Shown here one piece after another: positions 16,553 through 24,126 of a stretch of 64,000 nucleotides of DNA. Within the stretch, counting starts at the first letter, position 1; every line of letters starts with the position of its first letter. Made by a program: the position numbers and the translations under genes. The notes beneath the pieces were generated by a model. The model was not told where the DNA came from. It did no database searches and was given only the letters and a program-made list of their open reading frames with translations. This DNA comes from JBBSZK01 sp964428325 (GTDB lineage: Archaea; Nanobdellota; Nanobdellia; Pacearchaeales; GW2011-AR1), in contig CAYRXU010000002.1 of the NCBI GenBank assembly GCA_964428325.1, positions 1-64,000 on the forward strand, in the 5' to 3' direction.

Positions 16553-16852
16553 ATGATTTTGGTAAAGGTCCACAAGGCCTACCGTAACGTAGTTGCCGTG
16601 TGCGACTCCGAGTTGGTCGGAAAATACCTTGAAGAAGGCAAACGAGAGCTCAGAGTAGGAGAACATTTCTTTAAAGGGGAAGAGAAGACGCATGAAGAAA
16701 TGGTCGCTTTTCTCCAATTATACTCCGAAAATGACTCCACCTTCAATATAGTAGGCCCTAAGTCGATAAAGGCAGCCCTCGATGCAGGCATAATAACAAA
16801 AGAAGGCATCTCTCACATTCAAGACGTGCCTTTTGCACTCGTTCTTCTTTAA
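16553..16852 (+). CDS. DUF424 family protein
   Basis: The protein has 99 residues beginning MILVKVHKAYRNVVAVCDSE. The run VGEHFFKGEEKTHEEM and the end FNIVGPKSIKAALDAGII are characteristic of archaeal DUF424 proteins. A longer open frame begins at 16451 but overlaps the preceding zinc-ribbon gene, so the start at 16553 is preferred. The family is found in archaea near aIF2 beta and aIF1A, as here, which suggests a role in translation or ribosome biology; the biochemical function is not known to me. Confidence 0.85.
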   Translation: MILVKVHKAYRNVVAVCDSELVGKYLEEGKRELRVGEHFFKGEEKTHEEMVAFLQLYSENDSTFNIVGPKSIKAALDAGIITKEGISHIQDVPFALVLL

Positions 16853-16859
16853 GCAAGCC

Positions 16860-16868
16860 TTTAAATAA
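16860..16868 (+). promoter_or_regulatory. TATA-like box for aIF1A
   Basis: TTTAAATAA ends 20 nt before the ATG at 16889, suggesting a promoter inside the cluster. Confidence 0.5.
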
Positions 16869-16888
16869 GATATTTCGTCCCTTGTAAT

Positions 16889-17269
16889 ATGGCTCAAGAC
16901 TATGGTGATTTTGAAGAAGTAGAACAACCTGGTGCAGCAACAGCTAACAAAAACACGCCAGATAGCACTCAGGGATATGCTCCAGCCCGAGCAAGAATGC
17001 CACATGGCAGACAAATAATCGGAACCGTAGTGCAAAGACTGGGAGGCAATCGAATGGAAGTCGCATGTACAGATGGGAAAACAAGAAATTGTCGCGTTCC
17101 TGGAAGATTCAAAAGAACTCTCTGGCTTCGCCTCAATGATACTGTAATGATAGAAAGATGGGAACACGATGACGATAAGGGAGATGTCATCTACAAATAT
17201 AATTCATCAGAGATCACGCAGCTCCGCAAGCGCGGCATGCTAGCATCACCAGATAGCAATAAGTTCTAA
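16889..17269 (+). CDS. translation initiation factor aIF1A
   Basis: The protein has 126 residues, with a 35-residue acidic and polar N-terminal tail before the S1-like OB-fold. Family hallmarks are IGTVVQRLGGNRMEVACTDG, CRVPGRFKRTLWLRLNDTVM and the C-terminal helix YNSSEITQLRKRG. It binds the A site of the small subunit during start-codon selection. The tail is longer than the few residues usual in archaea and may be disordered. The KH gene follows 2 nt later. Confidence 0.95.
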   Translation: MAQDYGDFEEVEQPGAATANKNTPDSTQGYAPARARMPHGRQIIGTVVQRLGGNRMEVACTDGKTRNCRVPGRFKRTLWLRLNDTVMIERWEHDDDKGDVIYKYNSSEITQLRKRGMLASPDSNKF

Positions 17270-17271
17270 GC

Positions 17272-17766
17272 ATGGAAACAATCTATTTCGACAGGCTTAC
17301 CGAGCTAAAGCGCACTCATGATGAGCTCGAAAAGCGCCTTAAGGTATCTATATCTATTGAAGGCAGAAAAGTCACAATTAAAGGAAACACCTTTGAAGAA
17401 TTCGAAGCCCTCACAGTTCTCGAAGCCATGAATTTCGGTTTCTCAGCCCACACAGCGCTTATGTTAAAAGATGATGATATCGTATTTCAAAAGCTCCCTA
17501 TCAAGAACTTCACCCGAAGAAAAGATCTCGAAACGGTCAAAGCTAGAATCATCGGCACTCAAGGCCGCACAAAGAGAACTATCGAGAACCTTGCAGACTG
17601 TCAGGTGATGGTAAAAGGTAATGAAGTTGGAATCATCTGTCCTGCGGAAGAAATTGATTACGTCGTAACAGGAATGGCGAACCTCATTCGCGGTTCGAAG
17701 CAAGCGAATGTGTATAAATTCCTTGAGAGAATCAACACGTCAAGAAAAAATAAAAATAAAGAATAA
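17272..17766 (+). CDS. KH-domain RNA-processing protein (Dim2/Krr1-like)
   Basis: The protein has 164 residues with two KH folds. The second contains the GxxG loop in ARIIGTQGRTKRTIENLAD, and the end reads IRGSKQANVYKFLERIN before a lysine/asparagine-rich tail. This matches archaeal Dim2/Pno1 homologues that act in small-subunit rRNA 3'-end maturation next to aIF2 and Nob1. Its usual neighbour, the Rio-type kinase, is absent between aIF1A and this gene. It is the last gene of the cluster and is followed by a hairpin with a T-run. Confidence 0.9.
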   Translation: METIYFDRLTELKRTHDELEKRLKVSISIEGRKVTIKGNTFEEFEALTVLEAMNFGFSAHTALMLKDDDIVFQKLPIKNFTRRKDLETVKARIIGTQGRTKRTIENLADCQVMVKGNEVGIICPAEEIDYVVTGMANLIRGSKQANVYKFLERINTSRKNKNKE

Positions 17767-17807
17767 AAAAAGAAAACAGAAGAAGTTATCTCTTCTTTTT
17801 CTTTTTT
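17766..17807. terminator. A/T-rich hairpin after the aIF1A-KH genes
   Basis: An imperfect inverted repeat pairs AAAAAAGAAAAC.A.GAAGA with TCTTCTTTTTCTTTTTT around the loop near 17784-17790. The 3' arm ends in a T-run, as archaeal terminators do. It could work in both directions. Confidence 0.45.
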
Positions 17808-18066
17808 GTAGCAGCTTTTTTCTTTTTCATTGCTGGTTTACAGCGCCTCTTTTATCATTCACTAAGAACAACTTTCTATATAAACGTTTCTAAAAAATTC
17901 ACAAATTTTTCATTTTAGAAAAAACTGGAAAAAATCTATCGACGATAAAAAATATTCATAAAAAATATCTTCATTCGTAACGTTTAAACATCTAAAATCT
18001 AAGATTTTAGTGGCTTAAAAGTCACTTCAGTAACTTTTAAATAACGTTTCTCGTTCACTTTACTAA
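17808..18066. other. AT-rich non-coding gap with inverted repeats
   Basis: This is the largest gene-free stretch of the window (about 300 bp with the hairpin before it). It contains a perfect palindrome, CTAAAATC-TAA-GATTTTAG, at 17992-18010 and a second stem at 18017-18038 (AAAAGTCAC/AGTAACTTTT with one mismatch). The 7-mer AACGTTT occurs three times, near 17883, 17980 and 18043. Its right end holds the tRNA-Asn promoter. It could be only a regulatory or terminator region; I see no gene in it. Confidence 0.5.
18035..18044 (+). promoter_or_regulatory. TATA-like box for tRNA-Asn
   Basis: TTTTAAATAA ends 22 nt before the first tRNA base. Confidence 0.55.
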
Positions 18067-18139
18067 GTCCCCTTAGCTCAGCAGGTAGAGCACGTGACTG
18101 TTAATCATGGGGTCGCTGGTTCGAGTCCAGCAGGGGACG
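18067..18139 (+). tRNA. tRNA-Asn (anticodon GTT)
   Basis: The 73-nt sequence folds as a full cloverleaf: acceptor GTCCCCT pairs with AGGGGAC, the anticodon stem CGTGA/TCATG holds the loop CTGTTAA, and the T arm GCTGG-TTCGAGT-CCAGC is perfect. The discriminator base is G and CCA is not encoded. There is no intron. The anticodon GTT reads AAC/AAU. Its wobble G34 is a possible substrate of the bacterial-type Tgt at 31019. Confidence 0.95.
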
Positions 18140-18157
18140 TTCTCGTCGATACTATCA

Positions 18158-18165
18158 TTTATAAT
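18158..18165 (+). promoter_or_regulatory. TATA-like box for mnmA
   Basis: TTTATAAT ends 21 nt before the ATG at 18187. The upstream in-frame ATG at 18166 abuts the box, so 18187 is the better start. Confidence 0.5.
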
Positions 18166-18186
18166 ATGAAAAGCACAATCAGTACA

Positions 18187-19263
18187 ATGAATCCACAAAA
18201 AACCGTTCTTCTCGGACTTTCAGGAGGAGTAGATTCTGCTGTTGCAGCCTTGCTCTTAAAAAAACAAGGCTATCGAGTCATCGGCGCATTCATGAAGAAC
18301 TTTTCAGAATTCAAGAACAAGCTCACAGGTGAATGTAATTGGGTCGATGAAAAGCGTATGGCTCAAAAAATGGCAGCCCATCTGGAAATCCCTTTTATCG
18401 TCCTGGATTTTGAGAAAGCTTACACTTCTAAAGTCATCAAACCCATGATTAACGCCTATAAGCAAGGATTCACACCGAATTCAGACGTGTGGTGCAACAC
18501 AATCGTCAAGTTCCCTCTCCTCTGGAAAGAAGCCAGAAAAATAGGCGCAGATTATATCGCAACAGGTCATTACGCCCGCATAAAGAAAAAAGATAGCTAT
18601 CAGCTTCTAGCAGGTAAAGACAAAACAAAAGACCAATCTTACTTCCTTTCTGAACTCACGCAAGCAGATCTCGAGCATACTATCTTCCCGCTTGGCAATA
18701 TGACAAAAGAACATGTAAGAACTATTGCCCACAAGCACAAATTCCCAAACGCTGACAAGCCAAGCACGCGAGGCATCTGTTTCGTCGGCAAGGTATCCAT
18801 GAAAGCCTTCCTCAAAAATTACATAACATTCAAGTCGGGACCAGTCATCACCCCGGCAGGCCTTGAAATAGGGACGCACGAAGGTTCACAACTTTACACT
18901 ATCGGCGAGCGCGTTGGCACAAGCATTGGCATTCACCTCAATAACGCTGCGTCCAGTAAAAAATGGTACGTTGCTGCAAAGAACACAAAAACAAACACGC
19001 TCCTTGTAGCTCCAGAAGACCATCCACTCTTAAAAAGAAAAGAATTTCTTGTCCACAACATTCACTTGCTCGCCAAACCAAAGAGCTCACTCAAGGTACG
19101 CATCCGTCACTTGGGCCCTCTTATGCCCTGCACACTAAAGAAAAAAGCAAAGAGTTTCTCATGTATGCTGAAAAAAGAATCAGCAGGGATTGCAGACGGT
19201 CAGTACGCAGTATTCTATCATAAAGACCAAGTAATAGCGTCTGGCGAAATAAGATTCAGATAG
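18187..19263 (+). CDS. mnmA: tRNA 2-thiouridylase MnmA
   Basis: The protein has 358 residues from the chosen ATG. The PP-loop ATPase motif LGLSGGVDSAVAALLL is near the N-terminus. The two catalytic cysteines are visible in NSDVWCNTIVKF (E. coli C102 position) and STRGICFVGK (C199 position). A C-terminal beta-barrel completes the fold. MnmA inserts sulphur at C2 of the wobble uridine in tRNA-Lys, -Glu and -Gln. The enzyme is typically bacterial or organellar; most archaea use NcsA/Ncs6 instead. No sulphur relay (Tus) genes are nearby. The upstream ATG at 18166 would add seven residues. Confidence 0.9.
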   Translation: MNPQKTVLLGLSGGVDSAVAALLLKKQGYRVIGAFMKNFSEFKNKLTGECNWVDEKRMAQKMAAHLEIPFIVLDFEKAYTSKVIKPMINAYKQGFTPNSDVWCNTIVKFPLLWKEARKIGADYIATGHYARIKKKDSYQLLAGKDKTKDQSYFLSELTQADLEHTIFPLGNMTKEHVRTIAHKHKFPNADKPSTRGICFVGKVSMKAFLKNYITFKSGPVITPAGLEIGTHEGSQLYTIGERVGTSIGIHLNNAASSKKWYVAAKNTKTNTLLVAPEDHPLLKRKEFLVHNIHLLAKPKSSLKVRIRHLGPLMPCTLKKKAKSFSCMLKKESAGIADGQYAVFYHKDQVIASGEIRFR

Positions 19264-19293
19264 ACTTTTATAGCACAAGCCCCATAAACAGAT

Positions 19294-19857
19294 ATGAAGC
19301 TAACAGACGCCATTGAAAAGCGAATGTCAATCCGTAAGTTCAAAGACAAAAAAGTTGACTTTGGAGATGTTCTAGAAATTATTAACTCTTCTCTCCAAAC
19401 TCCTCTTGCAGGCAATATCTCCACTCTAAAGTTCGTCATAGTGACAGAACCTGACATGAAACAGAAAATAGCCGAATACTCCGACCAGCTCTGGATTTCA
19501 GAGGCAGATACTGTCATTGTGGTCTGCTCTAACACTTCGCGACTCAAGGCTCTCTACGACAATCGGGCTAAAGACTACGCAAGGCAGCAAGTAGGTGCAG
19601 CAATCCAGAACTTCCTTCTACGTGCAACAGACATGGGTCTGGCAAGCTGTTGGGTCGGAGCTTTCACAGAAAGTGAAATCGCTAGCGCCCTTTCTATCAA
19701 AGGAGACGATATATCCATAGAAGCTATTCTGCCCCTAGGTTATCCTGCTGAAAAACCGATGGCAAAAAAGAAAGTATCGCTTGAAAACGCAATCTTCTGG
19801 GAAAAGTGGGGACAAACCAAGAAACCAACACTGAGAAAAGATCCTACAACTCGCTAG
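19294..19857 (+). CDS. nitroreductase family oxidoreductase
   Basis: The protein has 187 residues. It begins MKLTDAIEKRMSIRKFKDKK, the FMN-binding arginine motif of the nitroreductase family (RxSxRxF), and continues with NFLLRATDMGLASCWVGAF and ILPLGYPAEKP near the end, both typical for this fold. It should bind FMN and reduce a nitro, quinone or flavin substrate with NAD(P)H as a homodimer. The physiological substrate is unknown. It lies 30 nt after mnmA and may be cotranscribed. Confidence 0.88.
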   Translation: MKLTDAIEKRMSIRKFKDKKVDFGDVLEIINSSLQTPLAGNISTLKFVIVTEPDMKQKIAEYSDQLWISEADTVIVVCSNTSRLKALYDNRAKDYARQQVGAAIQNFLLRATDMGLASCWVGAFTESEIASALSIKGDDISIEAILPLGYPAEKPMAKKKVSLENAIFWEKWGQTKKPTLRKDPTTR

Positions 19858-19879
19858 GAAAAAATAAAGATCAAATTAA

Positions 19880-20143
19880 TTATCTATCAGTATAAGGAGG
19901 CCCGTAATCAACTCCCTTGGACAAATCCCTTCTAACTGCAGCCAGATATCTCTCAGAAGTCAAAAAAGTTGCGCCTAGGTCATTAGAAATTGCCGCAACG
20001 TTATTATTCTCAACACGATTACTAGAAGAACACAAGCGGGCAGGAAGATGTGATAATGGAACAGGTTTTTCATCCGCAGACCCATCTTTATGATTTACAA
20101 TCCTCTTCACTGTGAAACCATCAGGAACGTGCTCTTCACGCAT
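19880..20143 (-). CDS. hypothetical protein
   Basis: The protein has 87 residues. The start is the ATG at 20143 because a box TTTAAAAA (plus 20165-20172) ends 21 nt before it; a TTG one codon upstream also opens the frame. There is no membrane segment or recognised domain. It contains RLCSSSNRVENNNVAAISND, and its C-terminal half is basic and hydrophilic. The proper promoter spacing argues that it is real. Confidence 0.55.
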   Translation of the reverse strand: MREEHVPDGFTVKRIVNHKDGSADEKPVPLSHLPARLCSSSNRVENNNVAAISNDLGATFLTSERYLAAVRRDLSKGVDYGPPYTDR

Positions 20144-20164
20144 CAATAAACTACTAATTTACGA

Positions 20165-20172
20165 TTTTTAAA
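20165..20172 (-). promoter_or_regulatory. TATA-like box for the gene starting at 20143
   Basis: TTTAAAAA on the minus strand ends 21 nt before the ATG. Confidence 0.5.
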
Positions 20173-20190
20173 ACTTTAGGAAGAATAGAA

Positions 20191-20212
20191 GGGAGGCGTT
20201 TTACCGCCTCCC
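20191..20212 (-). terminator. GC-rich hairpin downstream of ftsZ
   Basis: Perfect 8-bp arms GGGAGGCG and CGCCTCCC enclose a 6-nt loop. On the minus strand it lies 35 nt past the ftsZ stop and is followed by pyrimidine-rich TTCTATTCTTCC. It is the most GC-rich hairpin noticed in the window and could stop transcription or stabilise the ftsZ mRNA 3' end. Confidence 0.55.
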
Positions 20213-20247
20213 GAAGATGAAAGATAAAAAAATAAAGTCTAACAGTT

Positions 20248-21330
20248 TTATCTGAAGACTTCTATACCCAGATCAGACATTTCCGATCGGTGTCCAGGTG
20301 CGTTTGTAGGTTCACGGTCTCTTCCAAGGACGTAAGGGGATTTGACACCAGTCATAATTGTAATGACTCGTACCTTTCCGCCGAATTCCTTATTGATACG
20401 TGCTCCAATGATAACGTTAGCGTCTGGGCTCAAGTTCTCAGTAACCAATTGTCCAACACTTGAAAATTCATCAAGCTTGAAGTCAGGGCCAACTGTAACG
20501 TGAATCAGAGCTCCTGTAGCACCTCGGTAGTCCACATCCAACAAAGGATGTGTCAAGGCCTGTCTAACAGCTTCGTCAACGCGATTCGATGTGTCGCTCT
20601 CGCCAACGCCAATAACTGCTACGTCGCCACCCTTCATAATTGCCGAAACGTCAGCGTAGTCCAAGTTAATCAATGAAGGCAGGGTAATGGTTTCCACAAT
20701 TCCCTTAATCATTGTACTCACTAGCTCGTTTGCAACTGCGAAAGCTTGCTCCATAGGTAAGTTACCTGCAATGTCTACTAGTCGATTGTTATCGATCACA
20801 ATAACGGTGTCAGTCACTTCCCTTAGCTCCTGAAGACCAAATTCAGCCTTATCGATACGTGCCTTCTCACATTCAAACGGCATAGTTACCACTCCGATAA
20901 CTACAGCTCCGCTCTCCTTTGAAAGCTGTGCAACAACAGGGGCGCTACCTGTACCAGTGCCTCCACCCATACCTGCACAAATGAATACCATATCAGCTTG
21001 ACCGACTGCCTTCTTCAATTCTGAGCCAGATTCCTTTGCTGCTTCGCGTCCCTTTTGTGGGAAGCCACCGCAACCAAGACCTCGTGTGATTTCCTTACCG
21101 ATAAGAATCTTCTCATCAGCTTTGGTAATACTCAAGTGAAGTGCGTCTGTGTTGATGCCATAGATTGTAGCTCCATTAATGCCTTTGTTGAAAAGCCATG
21201 TAATAGTGTTACATCCCGCACCACCGCAGCCGAAGACCTTAATGTTTGCCTTTCCAGCACGCAACTCATCAAAGTTGATACTGTATTGGCTCGCATTCTG
21301 GATTGCCTCTTTTGCAAAATCAAGTACCAT
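20248..21330 (-). CDS. ftsZ: cell division protein FtsZ
   Basis: The protein has 360 residues. The GTP-binding signature is GMGGGTGTGSAPVVAQL, the N-terminal nucleotide loop is GCGGAGCNTITWLF, and the T7 synergy loop is visible as NLDYADVSAIM. It polymerises into the division ring. The C-terminal tail after about residue 325 is short. An AAAGGAGG ribosome binding site precedes the ATG by 8 nt, with a TATA box 44 nt upstream, so the mRNA has a leader, unlike most genes here. Confidence 0.97.
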   Translation of the reverse strand: MVLDFAKEAIQNASQYSINFDELRAGKANIKVFGCGGAGCNTITWLFNKGINGATIYGINTDALHLSITKADEKILIGKEITRGLGCGGFPQKGREAAKESGSELKKAVGQADMVFICAGMGGGTGTGSAPVVAQLSKESGAVVIGVVTMPFECEKARIDKAEFGLQELREVTDTVIVIDNNRLVDIAGNLPMEQAFAVANELVSTMIKGIVETITLPSLINLDYADVSAIMKGGDVAVIGVGESDTSNRVDEAVRQALTHPLLDVDYRGATGALIHVTVGPDFKLDEFSSVGQLVTENLSPDANVIIGARINKEFGGKVRVITIMTGVKSPYVLGRDREPTNAPGHRSEMSDLGIEVFR

Positions 21331-21338
21331 TTTCTCAA

Positions 21339-21346
21339 CCTCCTTT
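21339..21346 (-). promoter_or_regulatory. strong Shine-Dalgarno site of ftsZ
   Basis: AAAGGAGG on the minus strand, 8 nt before the ftsZ ATG; decides the start at 21330. Confidence 0.8.
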
Positions 21347-21374
21347 CATCTTGTGTTTCTGCAATATCTTTTCT

Positions 21375-21382
21375 CTTTAAAT
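21375..21382 (-). promoter_or_regulatory. TATA-like box for ftsZ
   Basis: ATTTAAAG on the minus strand ends 44 nt before the ATG, predicting a leader of about 20 nt that contains the ribosome binding site. Confidence 0.5.
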
Positions 21383-21425
21383 AATTGATGTCACTCCAGA
21401 AAACACAATAAAGCTGAAAAAAGGG

Positions 21426-21433
21426 TTAAAAAG
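21426..21433 (+). promoter_or_regulatory. TATA-like box for the sigma-like gene
   Basis: TTAAAAAG ends 30 nt before the ATG at 21464. The sigma-like gene thus appears to be read by the archaeal TBP/TFB machinery. Confidence 0.45.
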
Positions 21434-21463
21434 CGCGCTTACCAATTAACAGTTGCATAGAAG

Positions 21464-22078
21464 ATGGTGAGACTCGTAGAGAGAATTACTGGAAGAGATA
21501 TAAGACGTATTGCAGAGGGAGACCATAATCAATTAGCTAAGGTAAGAGGTTACGTCTATAATGCTATAACTTCACAAGTGAAAGGAAGAGCAGACGAGGC
21601 TACAATAGATGACCTGACACAAGAAACCATTTTAAGAATAGTCGGAAACGCTGATAAATACGACCCTCGATACGCTCCATTAACTTTTGTAGGCCTTATG
21701 ATAAGAAGATCTGTACAAGGATGGGCTCAGAGTTATTGGAAAAGAAGAGCGATTACTAATCAAGGATATTTCAGCGATGGAGAACAAAACAATGGAGAGT
21801 CAGTAAATAATAGGATGAATAGGTGCGATAGATATACCCCAATTGATAGACTGATTGACCAAGAAGAATGTGAGAGAGGAAGAAATCAAGCTGAAGAAAG
21901 AATAAAAAAGCTAAGAAAGGCCCTAGGCGAAGATAATTATGAAATATTATTTGAGCATTATGGGCTGGGAGTTCCGCAATCAAGCATAGCCTTTGCTAGA
22001 AATGTGTCTTTAAGTGCAATTAAATCAAGATTCCATAGAATGAGAGTTAAAGCTCAATCGGTAGAAGACATAGATTAA
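21464..22078 (+). CDS. ECF-type sigma-70-like protein
   Basis: The protein has 204 residues. Residues 25-95 look like sigma region 2: VYNAITSQV, then TIDDLTQETILRIVG, KYDPRYAPLTFVGLMIRRSV and the basic end YWKRR. Residues 143-197 look like region 4 with a helix-turn-helix: LRKALGEDNYEILFEHYGLG, then PQSSIAFARNVSLSAIKSRF. A polar linker (about 96-140) joins them, as in ECF sigma factors, and no region 1 or 3 is present. Archaeal transcription uses TBP and TFB, and both TBP and TFE are encoded in this window. It may bind RNA polymerase, or only DNA as a regulator. No anti-sigma gene adjoins it. It converges on dhs with a 4-nt overlap. Confidence 0.8.
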   Translation: MVRLVERITGRDIRRIAEGDHNQLAKVRGYVYNAITSQVKGRADEATIDDLTQETILRIVGNADKYDPRYAPLTFVGLMIRRSVQGWAQSYWKRRAITNQGYFSDGEQNNGESVNNRMNRCDRYTPIDRLIDQEECERGRNQAEERIKKLRKALGEDNYEILFEHYGLGVPQSSIAFARNVSLSAIKSRFHRMRVKAQSVEDID

Positions 22079-23058
22079 TTCTTAGCAAACGTCTCGGCAA
22101 CCATCAAAGGAAATACGATTGTAGCATCAGCAAATACCTTCACGCTTTTCGCTCCAGAAGTCAACTTACCCCACGATACGGCCTCGTCAGGCATAGCTCC
22201 GGCATCGCTACCATCAAATTCTTGTGCCGTATTCACATACACTGCATAATCTGCGCCATTGCGCAACATATTCGCATTCAAGATAGCATGCTTTACAAGA
22301 CCACTACCAAGAACGATAACGCCACTCTTCTTCAGGCCAATAGTTGTATTGTTAAATTCAACAACATCCTCGCCCACATCTAGCACAAAATCAGGATGTT
22401 TGAACTTGAAGAAGTAAATATTATCTCCAAGTGCGCCATCGGTAATAACGGGACAATACACCTGCACATTATTCTTGGCAGCCCAATAGTAGATGCTCTG
22501 TTTGTCATTGATCTTCTCACCTAGAGCGCGAATAATATCGCTGGCCCTTGTGGCCTTCCCACTTTCCTTCTGTTTCTTGTACAATCCCTCAAGAATCGGC
22601 TGTACAAATCGCTCAAAAGCAACATACCGATTATTAGGCACGAGCACGTTTCCAATACGATTAATGCCTCTCTTGCGCAACTCTACTCCAGAAAGTCTAA
22701 AGTCTCCAATAGTAAAGTCACCAAGACACTTGATAATATCCTCTTCAATACCGCCAGTCGTTGTCACAACAACATTCACCTTCTTATGCTCAACAAGCCA
22801 TCTGAACGTCTCTCTCAAGCCAGAGCTCACCATATTGCTAGTATAACCCAGAAAAATAAACGCCTTCTCCTTGATCATCTCGTTCATAACACCAATAGCT
22901 CGAGACAGATGTGTTGCCTGAAAGCCAGTCGAGTTGTAACTCTTAACAATTGCCTCATAATCAACACCTTTATTGAAATCATAACCTCGCACACCAATAC
23001 CTTTACTCTCCCCACTTCGGCGAAGCAAGTTCTTCTTTGCAATTTTTTCTTTATCCAT
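22075..23058 (-). CDS. dys: deoxyhypusine synthase
   Basis: The protein has 327 residues. The catalytic lysine motif DEAVSWGKL is near residue 295, and the NAD/spermidine-site segments VTTTGGIEEDIIK and ITDGALGD are present. It transfers aminobutyl from spermidine to aIF5A, the first step of hypusine formation. The aIF5A gene itself is not in the window. A minus-strand TTAAAAA box (plus 23080-23086) ends 21 nt before the ATG. Confidence 0.96.
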   Translation of the reverse strand: MDKEKIAKKNLLRRSGESKGIGVRGYDFNKGVDYEAIVKSYNSTGFQATHLSRAIGVMNEMIKEKAFIFLGYTSNMVSSGLRETFRWLVEHKKVNVVVTTTGGIEEDIIKCLGDFTIGDFRLSGVELRKRGINRIGNVLVPNNRYVAFERFVQPILEGLYKKQKESGKATRASDIIRALGEKINDKQSIYYWAAKNNVQVYCPVITDGALGDNIYFFKFKHPDFVLDVGEDVVEFNNTTIGLKKSGVIVLGSGLVKHAILNANMLRNGADYAVYVNTAQEFDGSDAGAMPDEAVSWGKLTSGAKSVKVFADATIVFPLMVAETFAKN

Positions 23059-23079
23059 AGAAAATTCACTAAAAGAGCG

Positions 23080-23086
23080 TTTTTAA
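23080..23086 (-). promoter_or_regulatory. TATA-like box for dys
   Basis: TTAAAAA on the minus strand ends 21 nt before the dys ATG. It lies within 10 nt of the stop codon of the upstream DHH gene. Confidence 0.55.
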
Positions 23087-23088
23087 GG

Positions 23089-24126
23089 CTATGCTTTAAC
23101 GCCTAGTCGCTTCCTAAATTCTCCTAGATATTTTGCAGGAAAACGTCCGCCCGCAGCAGCCACATGTCCGCCACCATCAGCACCATCCATTCCCTTAAGC
23201 AATCTCTTGGCGAAAGCATCCATATCAACTTTCTTATCCTGTCTTCGCAGGCTTATCTTGTACAACTTCTTATCCGCTGTAGGTGAAAGCATAACAAGCG
23301 TTTTGTCCTCATATTTACCCGAAATAATGCTACCTGCCATACTGCCACATGCAAACTTTGGATCAGACATAAAGAGGTATCCATCTGAAAAAGATTCCTT
23401 TTCCTTCTCAAACAGATTCACAAGGCGATTAATTTCTTTACGCACTTCATCGGCATGAGCTGCGAGTTTTCCAATGTCTCCAAAGCGAGTTCCAATCTCT
23501 TCAAAAACCAGATTCAAGTCATCTTTGAAATAAATTAAAGCAAGTGAAAGTGTTTCTTGCAAATCCCAAATACGTCCTGACGTCCTTACATAGCGTCCAA
23601 CCTGTTCAAACCTGTCCCCATACTTATCAAATATCTGCTCAAGCCACGCAGCAGGCTTAATATGGCAATAGTCAGACACGCATGAACACGCTACAATCCA
23701 ATCAAGTGCTTCAATATTAGCTACTTCAGAGAACAATCGATAACACAGATAACCTGCACAATACCCTGGTTCACACTTAATGAACGTTGTACGTTTTGAA
23801 TTCCAATCTTCCTCAGCAAGATGATGGTCTATGATAAGAATCTCAGCAAAATCCTCTAGAGGTTTTAGGAAATCCCGAGCTTTGATATACAAATCGCTAA
23901 AAATAACCTTAGTCATGCCTGCTAGTTTTAACTCCTCAGCCAGGTGCGAGTTAAGCTCATCGTAATTAACGAATTTCACGACATCCGCCTTAACAACTGC
24001 AGCAATAATTTTCGCAGCAGCCATACCATCCATGTCAGTATGGCTCACAATAGCAATTTTATCATTCTTAGAAATACCCTTCATAAAATCTAGAAATCGC
24101 GCGTTAGTGCCAAAATCAAGTTTCAT
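23089..24126 (-). CDS. DHH-family phosphoesterase (RecJ/NrnA-like)
   Basis: The protein has 345 residues. Motif I is VSHTDMDGMAAAKI, the DHH motif is LIIDHHLAEEDW, and the DHHA1 substrate-binding motif is DGGGHVAAAGGRFP. These define a two-domain metal-dependent phosphoesterase acting on nucleic acid 5' ends, nanoRNA or cyclic dinucleotides. Archaeal members include RecJ-like GAN proteins. Its ATG overlaps the end of the upstream MBL gene by 4 nt (ATGA), so the two are translationally coupled. A second, different DHH protein is encoded at 42980-44026. Confidence 0.9.
   Translation of the reverse strand: MKLDFGTNARFLDFMKGISKNDKIAIVSHTDMDGMAAAKIIAAVVKADVVKFVNYDELNSHLAEELKLAGMTKVIFSDLYIKARDFLKPLEDFAEILIIDHHLAEEDWNSKRTTFIKCEPGYCAGYLCYRLFSEVANIEALDWIVACSCVSDYCHIKPAAWLEQIFDKYGDRFEQVGRYVRTSGRIWDLQETLSLALIYFKDDLNLVFEEIGTRFGDIGKLAAHADEVRKEINRLVNLFEKEKESFSDGYLFMSDPKFACGSMAGSIISGKYEDKTLVMLSPTADKKLYKISLRRQDKKVDMDAFAKRLLKGMDGADGGGHVAAAGGRFPAKYLGEFRKRLGVKA

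Noticed and set aside
17786..17830. Minus-strand 14-aa lysine-rich reading frame (MKKKKAATKKKKKR)
   Set aside because: It is too short, is stopped shortly upstream, lacks a TATA box at the usual distance and coincides with the hairpin after the KH gene.
18166..18186. Earlier ATG for mnmA
   Set aside because: The ATG abuts the TATA-like box, so the transcript would start after it; the shorter form fits MnmA better.
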